Shown here one piece after another: positions 38,501 to 49,192 of a stretch of 64,000 nucleotides of DNA. Position 1 is the first letter of the stretch. Every line of letters begins with the position of its first letter. The stretch covers positions 1 to 64,000 of the forward strand of contig QLIY01000654.1 in NCBI GenBank assembly GCA_003260075.1. The letters run 5' to 3'. The position numbers and the translations under genes are program-made. Source of the stretch: Phallusia mammillata. Taxonomy: Eukaryota > Chordata > Ascidiacea > Phlebobranchia > Ascidiidae. Under the pieces are notes generated by a model. It was not told where the DNA came from. It saw nothing but the letters and a program-made list of their open reading frames with translations, and did not search any database.

Positions 38501-40530
38501 GTAACCCCCTGGCTGACCTTGGGGTGGGTAACCTGGTTGTCCACCACCTGGGTATCCTCCCTACAAAACAGTCATAAATAAACTTTTGTACATTATACTT
38601 AATGCATGTTTTTGCATTATTTCCTGGTGGTTAACAGTGAATTAGGCAGTGATGGGGAGACTCGAGTCACCTTTTTAAAAGACTCGACTTGACTCGAGTC
38701 TCAGTTGTGAAGAGACTCGACTTGACTTGGACTCGTCTTAGTAGAGACTGGACTCCGACTCGGACTCGTTATTTCACCAACAAAACGGAAATAATGGATA
38801 ACCTGTTCAGTTGACTTCAACCAAACAACAGCAGCAATTCACTGTGCGAAGTTATTTCTGCTTAATTTTAACGTAACGAAGTCGCTGCTACATTTTGCTA
38901 AACTTTCCTACGCTGGCATTAAGCGTTGTACTTATTGCTTGGGTTAAAGTAATCGAATGCAGTACATGTCAAGGCCAAGTATTTGCTTTTAAGTGCTTAT
39001 ATTACTGAACAAACGCTCTAGTCTAGCGCATGCGGTAAAATATGAATTTTTGGTTTTCAAAAACTCCTTTGAACAGGATGACGTTCTTTTTCACACTGTT
39101 TAATGAGTGTCAATTAATGTGTTTCATTAAAGTTGACCCTACTCTAAGAAAGGGACGTTGATGGGATTTGTTCATTGTAATGAAGCGGTGTCCGTTTTAA
39201 GTTAAAAAGGCGCGATGAACCATTCAAATGCTGGATTAACTATCTAAACCGTTTTGTGACTTGCCTTGACTCGAACCCCTTGTGACTTGACTTAACTTGA
39301 GACTCGACTGATAGGACTCGTTACCCAACCCTGGAATTAGGTTTATAGAGCTCTTCTGGCAATTGTTTTTTATTCCGTCGTCGTATACAGGTCGCCTTTA
39401 TTAGGGTAAATAACACTGAATGTACGTGGTACAGTGCACGATAAACAAAAAAAGAATTACATGCAAGCACGTCACAACTCAACAAAAACACTAAATTAGG
39501 TTTATGTCATTGTTGTGCATTCATTTTATAATGAAAACATGTGATGGATACCAAAAGAAATATTTTGGTAAACTTATAACATTTGGATAAAGACATTTGG
39601 ATGTCTAAATCTCTAAAGCAAAGGACAGAAACCCCCCCCCCTAAAAAGGCGCGATGAACCATTCAAATGCTGGATTAACTATCTAAACCGTTTTGTGACA
39701 TGCCTTGACTCGAACTGCTAATGACTTGACTCGACTTGAGACTTGAACCGCTAATGACTCGACTCGACTTAAAAACTTTTTGTGACTTGCCTTGACTCGA
39801 ACCCCTTGTGACTTGACTTAACTTGAGACTCGACTGATAGGACTCGTTACCCAACCCTGGAATTAGGTTTATAGAGCTCTTCTGGCAATTGTTTTTTATT
39901 CCGTCGTCGTATACAGGTCGCCTTTATTAGGGTAAATAACACTGAATGTACGTGGTACAGTGCACGATAAACAAAAAAAGAATTACATGCAAGCTAGTCA
40001 CAACTCAACAAAAACACTAAATTAGGTTTATGTCATTGTTGTGCATTCATTTTATAATGAAAACATGTGATGGATACCAAAAGAAATATTTTGGTAAACT
40101 TATAACATTTGGATAAAGACTGTCTAAATCTCTAAAGCAAAGGACAGAAATTAACAAAATTTGCAAATTGGTTAATGATACTGGCACATGTAGTGATGAA
40201 AGCACAGTTTCCAAAGCAGTATTTATTACATCAAGGGAATAAAAACAACTAATGAAGGTTTGATTACGCAGGTGGACTAAAACATTGTGATGATTAGGAA
40301 AAAATGCTCCAAAAAGATAAGATTATTCATATTTTGCAATTGATTGATGATTTTGTTTTTACACAACACATTTACGTTGAAACATAGTGTTACCTAACGC
40401 ATAAAGTATGTCCTATAGTTTAACAAAAGTATAAAAAGTATTTGTCTTGAATATTTTTTACTTTTTTTAAATATACCTGCTGGGGTGGATAGCCGCCTTG
40501 TCCTCCCTGTGGTGGATATCCGTATGACAT
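29986..40530 (-). CDS. Annexin A7/A11-like protein, 534 aa, ten exons
   Basis: The exons, in coding order, are 40530-40477, 38560-38377, 37972-37637, 37215-37048, 36617-36523, 35728-35594, 34166-34017, 33356-33186, 30810-30622 and 30108-29986. The first three exons and part of the fourth encode about 210 residues of Pro/Gly/Tyr/Gln-rich sequence built on GGYPP, GYGAP and PPQ units, starting [16 protein letters not shown]. This is the hallmark of annexins A7 and A11 and is expected to be disordered. The four-repeat core follows, with calcium loops [24 protein letters not shown] and KGAGTNDT and the end [12 protein letters not shown]. Known relatives link calcium, membranes and RNA granules or ESCRT partners; the same role here is inference. 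Core exons equal those of the two downstream annexins. Intron phases are consistent throughout. Confidence 0.93.
30205..30373. mobile_element. Tigger/pogo-like palindromic MITE
   Basis: The left end CAGTAAACCCCAGGTCATCC is mirrored by GGTTTAACCGGGGTTTACTG at the right. The inside holds the family motif about unpaired TTCG-type units. It lies in the last intron of the A7/A11-like annexin. Confidence 0.55.
30955..31045 (-). mobile_element. tRNA-like sequence, not a working tRNA
   Basis: On the minus strand TAGCTTAGTTGGTAGAGC matches an A box, and GGTTCGAATCCCACC matches a B box 30 bases on. The acceptor arms do not pair (TTGTAAC against CGCTTCT). It is therefore a tRNA-derived repeat or a dead tRNA. 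Confidence 0.5.
32514..32545 (-). repeat. Poly-C tract, 32 bases
   Basis: An uninterrupted C run. To its right lies the end of a transposon-like repeat rich in GAGCACCGAGCA and CTCGGGT motifs, ending CGGGTTCGGCCCATCTCTAG near 32909. The left part of that element is missing at the run. Confidence 0.75.
36153..36365. mobile_element. hAT-type MITE, TSD GTATATGT
   Basis: The left end is CAGTGGTTCTCAAACTTT and the right end is CAGTTTGAGAACTACTT. The 8-bp duplication GTATATGT is perfect on both sides (36145-36152 and 36366-36373). The body keeps the GCGACGCCCCTGG / CCAGGGCGTCGCG inner pair. It lies in intron 5 of the A7/A11-like annexin. Confidence 0.87.
38647..39333. mobile_element. hAT-type element, TSD GAATTAGG
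   Basis: A 687-bp element starting CAGTGATGGGGAGACTCGAG and ending ACTCGTTACCCAACCCTG. GAATTAGG is repeated exactly on both sides. Both ends carry many GACTCGACTTGACTCGAG-like units. Its right part recurs at 39642-39858 after a C run. It lies in intron 1 of the A7/A11-like annexin. Confidence 0.82.
39180..40160. repeat. Direct repeat of about 450 bp across a C run
   Basis: The stretch 39205-39630 is repeated at 39642-40150, with a few substitutions and small indels. The C run at 39632-39641 lies between. The content is the right end of the hAT element plus the motif GTATACAGGTCGCCTTTATT. It looks like two alleles in series. Confidence 0.7.
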
Positions 40531-41915
40531 CTTGGAATCAGTAAGACTGTGTTCGTTAAAAACAAAAAACAAAACAGTAAAAAAACTTTTAACTTCCTCT
40601 ATTGACAAACAAACACTAAAGTGTGCCAATGGGGTGACAATTTAAAGTAATGGTTAAAAGAAAGATAAATTGAAATGTACTACAGAAGAACGTTTGTAGA
40701 TTTATGATCGATCTGTGGCTATGACAGGGGAAATCCTGACGTATGGCAACCGTATAATAAACCCGTCAGCGGCATTTCCTGGTTGTAAAAAATGGTTCAA
40801 TCCAAGCCTCATTTGTGTCACAATTTCACCTTCGGGCTCAATCTTGCGGCCCTTAATAGCACTGATGATGGCATAAACATTTGCCGAAACGTTTGATTAA
40901 TAAAACATGTCGTTTTTCGCCTGTTTGGACCGTTATATTCCTCATTAAATCCAGGCTTTGTACAAAAAACGGGTTTGGGTCCGCTCACAACTTTGACTTT
41001 CACAATTGTTTGCAAACCAAAACGTAGAATATGAAAGTTAAGACATGATTGCTCAGATTGTTCTTTTTGCATTTGGTCACAAAAGCGTAACAGCCTTTCT
41101 CGCAAATCCTTCCAAACAGTTCTGCACTCCGAAGAAATAATACTGTCCGAACTTGTTTCCAGTGGTGGGATTCAATTTTTTGTCATCGGGTTCTATCACA
41201 AAAGTCACGTTTTTCCACTGGTCCATTGACAGTAACCAGTAATGCCAACTGGTTCGCTGTTCTCATAAAATTTCGTGACACGGTTCTATAGAAACGCGTG
41301 AACCGGCTGAATCCCACTACTCGTTTCATATGTTAACGTATTTACTTTGAGTAAAGACCGACGAACCGGGTAGAGGTAAGGTGACTGTAATGTAATTGTT
41401 CACAAAACTGTGTGTTATATTTTTGCTAAGCAATGAACATTTGTCACAACGAAAGTTTGAATTCGTTTTAAGTAATACAAGTGTTTAAACCTATTCATAA
41501 CTTAAATGATGTTTGCGACGAAAAACACAAAGTGCAAAAAACTAAAAAACGCTGCCTGCGATTGCAGAAACGAACCGAAAATTTTGGCAATGTACCAGTT
41601 TACTTTATAATTGACAACAAAAAGTTCTTTCCTCGACTGCTTTTGTGGGGCTGTGATTCACTATGGCCAAATCGTCGAGGCTTTAGATCAAGCTGTTCGC
41701 GTCATTATTCATAAACGACAAAGAAGTTAGACCCATATCTCATGCACTTCAATAGCCATAATCAAATGCAGATGGATGAAAATCAAATTGGCATAGTTAA
41801 CTGAACCTGAAATAATAAAAAATGACATTTTAGGAAAAGTTTTTAGATCAAAAAACGGGTTATCTGCAGCATTTACAAGTTCGCAGCAAGCGGACCTGCA
41901 ATATTCAAAGGAAAT
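40531..41915. other. Intergenic: annexin promoter side and 3' flank of the sushi/vWA gene
   Basis: No coding exon is seen. A hairpin-family relative lies near 40840-40950 and a worn CAGTGGTGGGATT MITE at 41160-41319. The frame at 41481-41714 has no domain and no splice support. Confidence 0.55.
41160..41319. mobile_element. Worn hAT-like MITE
   Basis: It starts CAGTGGTGGGATTCAA and ends GGCTGAATCCCACTA. The flanks CTTGTTTC and CTCGTTTC match at 7 of 8 positions. It is the same family as 18105-18404, with the inner part deleted. Confidence 0.65.
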
Positions 41916-44900
41916 CTATGGAATTGGCTTGGCATAATTATACACATCACCTTGAGCTGGGACCTCTGGTACCAATACACTTTTGGTGACCTCGGTCTTG
42001 TCAATTTCTTTTGATTCACTTCTGCCAATGATTTTTAGGCTTTTTTGATATGAACTTCCGAGATTTAAAACATTTAATTCAATACCTATAACAAAACAAA
42101 TGTGTGTGAAAACTAGAAAAAGGGTAGAGTATAAAGGATCGGTCCAATGTTTTGTTTTCACAACTGAAAAGGGACAATTAAACTACTGATTATAATTAAT
42201 GATCAGTCACTGTTAGAGGCCTTAAAGGGCAAACAATAGTTTAATTATCTTGTTCACAAGGTAGTGGGTTCTAATCTTGTCATGGTCACTTGTGTTTCCC
42301 TGATCAAGAAACTAAGCATTGCTCCAACCCAGTGGAACCAGTTGGTTGAACTAAATTCAAGTCACCTATTTTTAACAAGTTTTCTTATTGGGTTGGTGAA
42401 GACAGGTTTACCCACATTGTTTATTGTGTAGTTATTCCCTGAATGTTACCTGTTCTCTCGCTAAACCCAGACACTTGTTCACTGTTTGTGAAGGCATCAG
42501 TATTTGTGACGAGGACCATAAGTCTACTTGTTTCACTTCTTGCTGTTGAGTCCATATATGAGACTGTATGTCCGAATGCTTGACCAGTGGCTGGACAACC
42601 CCCTGCTTGCTCCATGTTATCAACAATAAACAAAATTTGACTCATTGGGTAATTTGCTAAGTCAAGTTCAACCTGAAAATACAATGATGACAAATATTGG
42701 TGCTGATTGAAAACCAGTGTAGGTTCGTGCAATTTACAGTTAACCTTGGTTAAACTGGATTTGATTCATCCATATTGGACAAAACTCAAGTAAAAATGAT
42801 TTGTAATGTAGTAAGGCTTGAACTATTTGACATCGGTTAATCTGGATCTTTGCCTAATCCCAACAGAACTTAAGGTACAAATGATTTGTAATGTAGTAAG
42901 GTTTAAGCTAATCGACATCGGGTAATCTAAATCTTCGCCTAATCCAGACATTTTTTTCGGTACAAGTTTGTCCCCCCCCCCTGGACAACCCCCTGCTTGC
43001 TCCATGTTATCAACAATAAACAAAATTTGGCTCATTGGGTAATTTGCTAAGTCAAGTTCAACCTGAAAATACATTAATGATAAACGTTGGTTAAACTGGA
43101 TTTGATTCATCCGTATTGGACAAAACTCAAAGTAAAAATGTAGTAAGGCTTGAACTATTTGACATCGGTTAATCCGGATCTTTGCCTAATCCCAACAGAA
43201 CTTAAGGTACAAATGATTTGTAATGTAGTAAGGCTTAAACTAATCGACATCGGGTAATCTAAATCTTCACCTAATCCAGACATTTTTTTCGGTACAAATT
43301 TGCCGGGATTAACTGATGTTAACTGCCTGATGGACATAGTGCCCTTTTTAGCTTTGAAATTTTAACCTTGCAGACTAAAAGTTAAAACAAACAAATGAAG
43401 AAGTATAAAACTCTGACCTGAAACACATCTGCTACATCGCCTGCATCACAAACAACAGATGGATGCCCTCCAATCTGTATAATTCCTACATTAACGTCAC
43501 CTTCCTCTATCCCCCCCCCCCAAGCTTGTGTGTCATGGAAATTATGAAACAGCATGCTGTTTGTAAATAAATTGTTTTTCAGTGAAGTCCCTATAGGAAA
43601 TGTTGTGTTATGTAATAATAAAAAAATCTTCTAAAAGAAATGTAATTAACAAACATCTACTATATTTATGAAATAGGCTATTGCTGCCAGGCATAATGTA
43701 TCGACGTTTCAACATTTACAATATCAATACTTGGTTATATCTACTATATTTTTATGCACTTTGTTTTTACTGGTCTTAGATATTAAATGACCGTTCCCAG
43801 TTGACAATACTGACAGGGATACTTTGTTTAGTTACAAAATTTGCCAATGAAAAATTTTATTTGTAAAACGTTCAGCCTTTCATGATGTGTTTTCCTACAG
43901 CCTGTGTTGATTGCAAAAAAGACATTCTAGTTGTAGTGGATATTTCGGGATCAAAATCAAAGGATGAGTTTAAAACCAATCTTGCTGTGGTTCTGCAAGT
44001 ATTTGAACAGTATGTAGGGGCTATAGAAGAAGGTGACGTGAATGTAGGAATTATACAGATTGGAGGGCATCCATCTGTTGTGTGTGATGCAGGTGATGTA
44101 GCAGATGTATTCCAGGTTAGAGTTTTATATACTTCTTCATTTGTTTGTTTTAATTTTTATTCTGCAAGGTTGAAATTTCAAAGCTAAAAAGGGCACTATG
44201 TCCATCAGGCAGTTAACNTTTGGCCTTTGCCGTATCATATATATGAATGCTTGGGAGGTCGGATACATTCTGTACAATGCCTTCAATATGTACGTTGTAC
44301 GATTCTGCCAACATGAATCTAAATTCAACATAAAAATCATTACCTTTGCATGATGGTGGGGGGGGGGATTTCATATATATGGTAGATGTTTGATAATAAC
44401 ATTTCTTTTAGCAGATTTTTTGCATTATAACATAACACAACATTTTCTAAAGGGACTTCAATAAAAAACTATTTACAAACAGCATGCTGTTTCATAATTT
44501 CCATGACACACAAGCTTACTGCTACTACCTAGTTTAAGCATGGTGCTACTGATTTCTCTCTAAGTAAAAACTTCAACTTGAACCAATTAAAAAGATTGCA
44601 CAAAGCTTGTTAGTAAATATGAATGTATCTGTAACCCACTGCCAAGCGCCAAGCATAGTTATTATGATAATCTAGCCTGGACATAAAAAGTGCTCCTATT
44701 GTGGGTTTAAATTCTATCGCAGATAAGTTTTTATCCTTTGCCGTATCATATATATGAATGCTTGGGAGGTCGGCTACATTCTGTACAATGCCTTCAATAT
44801 GCACGTTGTACGATTCTGCAAACATGAATCTAAATTCAACATAAAAATCATTACCTTTGCATGATGGTATGCTTGAGCTTCTAGAAGCAGTACCATCAGA

Positions 44901-47900
44901 GTTCGGGGTGTCACATTCTATGGTTTTGTGTCCACTCAAAGCATAGCCAGCATTACAAGGGGGGGGGGCACTTCTTGAAGCACTACCATCAGAGTTTGGG
45001 GTATCACATTCTATGGTTTTGTGTCCACTCAAAGCATAGCCAGCATTACAAGTGACTGTGCATATCGCATTGAAGTGATTCCCATTCGGACAGGACATGT
45101 TACTATGGCTTGGTTCAACTAAAGGTGGTTGACACAAGAGATCTAAACAACAATTTAAAAATGGATCAACTTTTCAGCATTGGCTTGGTGTTTTACAAAG
45201 CCATAGAGTTTTTGTGTATGGCTTTACCTTGTTTAGTAATTGATACTGGTGGCTACAATTTTTAAGGTTTAACAGGCTTAGAACAAACACTCCAATGAAA
45301 GAACCAATGAAATGGCTGTTTTAAAAGCATCTTGCATGGCAGGTATTGGTCTAACACTGTGGTTCTTAATCTGTTGTCTGCATACCACTAGGGCAGTGGT
45401 TCTTAACCTGGGTTCGGCAATGCTTAATCAGGGGTTTGACGAAGGTCTTTTAAAGTACAAATACTCTGCAAACTTTTTAATTAAACTATAGTGGCATATA
45501 GTCGCTAAAAATTAATTTTATTTGCTAGATTGCAAAACATTGGAAGGTTGTAACTAGGTTATATTTGACATAACAAACAACACTGTGTGCATTGTTCGTA
45601 AGCATCAAAACAACAGATTTTTGTTGGCAGCAAAAACAAATGGTCAAAAGCACAAAATAAGTTAGAAACCAAGGATGTACTTTGTTGGGGTTCCACCAAA
45701 GGCTGAAGAATATCGTAGAGGGCTGTATGAACGGTTAACAACCACTAGTGGTACACTGGAGCTTTTCATGTGGTACGCAAGGAGCTTTCTGTTATACTCA
45801 ATTTAAGTCAGATTCTTGTAACTCAACTGACCCAACTGATCAGACCTGGTTTGGGGATAAACCTATGTTTTCGATATTCATTTGAAATTGCTTTGCTAGT
45901 TTCAGAAATATGCTACCCTGGTTAAGAAAAATTGGCCTGTCTCACCCATTGACACAGGGTTTAGATCAGTGGTTTTCAACCTTTTTCATCCCGTGACCCT
46001 TTTTAGCAACTAAATGAAGCCTTTGTTTTGTACTGTAATAGTCATAATGGAAGACAAAATAAGTTTAAATCAAACAGTTTGAATGTTTTATTGCTTGAAA
46101 ATGTTTTCATTTTGTTATTGCTGATAAATGATTACTTTTTTACTGTTTGTTAAAAGGCCTTGCAGCCCCTGGTAAAATGACAAATGATCCCCATGGAGGT
46201 TGCGACCCGCAGGTTGAAAACCACTGGTTTAGATGGTATGCAGTGATAGAAAAAGTCACCAGGTGGTATGCAATCCGTACAAGGTTGAAAACCACTGGTC
46301 TAAAAGAATAATCAGCTGGAAATAATTTTACTCATAAAATATATTAAATGTGAAAAAAATAAAATGTAATTAATTGAGAAATCTAGGGATACTGTTTCGT
46401 TGATTTAACATGACTGATCAGAAAAACTTTTTCTGGAAAAAACACAACATGAGCAATGTAAATTTTTATCAGTAGCAACTCGCTTATAACCATACCAACC
46501 TTATACCTTTTTCACATGAGGGCGGTAGGTCACTCCAAAGTAGTTGTCTTTCAGCATTCTCAATACAAGAGATTAATTGAGGGCCCACAAGAAAACTACC
46601 CGCGGGACATGAAAATGTGCACTCTGAGAGGAACTGATTTCCATCCGAACAATAAACTGATAAATCTCCAGTGGCATGTACATGTACACAGACCTGCTCT
46701 AGATATACAGAAATGGCTGATTGAAAGGTTGTAGAAATTCAACCTGTATGTTATGAGTAAAACAGAAATGTTTATGTAAGCTGTAGTAGACAGTGCACTG
46801 TTTTACCCAATAAGGTAGCGGTTCCCAACTGAGAAGGAATTTTAAAACTTCAGGGGAGGAGTTTAGTTTAAATTGTACATGTGGTTTGTAAACATGGCGG
46901 GAAAAAGTGGGGAAATGGGGATGCTCCATCCCGGGAAATCGGTCACACTCGCGGGAAAATTTTAGCTCTTTGTGTAAAAGCGAACACAAGTCAAAAATAG
47001 GTTTTGCGGTGGAATAACGCAACAGCGTCAGTTTTTATTACTGGTTACAACCGGCGATGCAACGAAACGTGACGCAGGGGGGGGGGATTTTTTTATCGTT
47101 TGTCAAAAGGCCTCGCAGCCCCTGGTAAAATGACAAATGATCCTCATGGAGGTTGCGACCCGCAGGTTGAAAACCACTGGTTTAGATGGTATGGGGGGGG
47201 GGCAAGAAAAATTGGCCTGTCTCATCCATTGACACAGGGTTTAGATCAGTGGTTTTCAACCTTTTTCATCCCGCGACCCTTTTTAGCAACTAAATGAAGC
47301 CTTTGTTTTGTAGTGTAATGGTCATAATGGAAGACAAAATAAGTTTAAATCAAACAGTTTGATTGTTTTATTGCTTGAAAATGTTTTCATTTTGTTATTG
47401 CTGATAAATGAGGGGGGGGGGTACGGGGGATTTATCCAAAAATGGCGGGAAATTTTGGTGGCTTCCCGGGAAATTTGCATTTTTTCTAGCCCTGTTTGTA
47501 AATAGACAGTTAAGCTCTGGGAATATAACCTGTGAAGTTGATAAACTACCCAATTTTAAATGATCCTTGCATGGTTTACCACCTGCTGTGTCTATTGGGG
47601 AGGAATGTAAATGTTTTTAATTGTAAAGAGGGTATTTGTCGATCAAGGCTAAGAACCATTGCTTTAAGGCAGTGGTTCCCAAACTTTTTTCTTTTAAGGC
47701 GCATTTTAGAAAGGGGGGGGGGAATAAAGGCTAAGAACCATTGCTTTAAGGTCTCAGTGCAGCTGGTGACAGGACATGGGCCTTTTGGGCTAGGGTGGGT
47801 ACCTTGTGGCACTCCAGTTTCTTGGGAGTAACAGTCTGAAACGCCACACCTGACCAAATCTGTTCGATGCTACAACTGGGCATTAAGCACTGAGGAACTG

Positions 47901-49122
47901 GTTCCACAATAGCCTAGCAACTGTTTGGCAACCAAAAGGATGTCAGCTCAGTGTCGTTATATTAATATAAAAAAATGCAAAAAGTGAAGTTTGTATGTGA
48001 TAACAGTCTGAAGGGTTTGCAGTTATGTTCATAGCCAACTAATTAAACTACACTACTTCTGAAAAATGATTCTTGATGGTTGCATACATAAGTGTTGGTA
48101 AATTATGCATGCAATTTGTTTTTAATGTTTGTACAATCTAAGATTTTACATTATTGAAACTACATCCCAAAGATCCCTAATGTTAGTTTACATTACAATT
48201 TTTGTTTTTGATACTGACAAGTTTAGGATTCACTATACAGTACCAGCAAAAGTTGAACAATGTAAGTAAATGTCAAAACAATTCCTAAAAACACTATATA
48301 CAGGCTTATGTTTATTCTATGATATAAGAAACAAACCTTCGCAAGTTGGAGTATCAGAATTCCACTCAAATACATCATCTCCTATTTGTACACACTCAAG
48401 CACTGTACTTCCATTAACTCTGTACCCAGCATCACAGTGCACTTCACAAACTGACCCAATACTTGGAATAAAGCTGCAAACCGGTCTGCCATGCTCAATC
48501 TGTACCTTATCCACATCACATCTTGGGCCTTAAACATTGGTAAAGAAAATTTTAGTGATGGGACGATACCAGGTTTTGAAAGTACCGATACCGAGTACGA
48601 GTACCACATGTATATACCTTCGATACCGGGGGGGGGGTTCAAGCACTGTACTTCCATTAACTCTGTAGCCAGCATCACAGTAAACTTCGCAAACTGACCC
48701 AACACTTGGAATAAAGCTGCAAACCGGTCTGCCATGCTCAATCTGTATCTTATCCACGTCACATCTTGGGCCTTAAACATTGGTAAAGAAAATTTTAGTG
48801 ATGGGACAATAGCAGGTTTTGAAAGTACCGAGTACGATTACCGAGTACTTAAGTATAGTGTTGTACTTGGTTGTATATCACTGGCTAATTTATCTGCCGT
48901 GGCTGGGGTACAGACGTACACACACACATGCAGATAAGTGTAATCTCCTCCCGAAAGCGCATACAAATATACGTAACCTTGTGGAACTTTTTCACGATTT
49001 TGTGCTGACCGAAGCAAATGTTGGCAAAAAGTTGCCCATATTCTTATGGTATAAACGGCCTTCGGTATCGAACTATGGTATCGAAAACTGAGATAAAATA
49101 TTTCGATACCGAGTACGAGTAT

Positions 49123-49192
<70 letters not shown>

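Noticed and set aside
49123..49189. G-quadruplex regulatory element
   Set aside because: A 67-base pure G run would fold, but it cuts a transposon and adjoins duplicated flanks like the short runs, so an assembly join is simpler.
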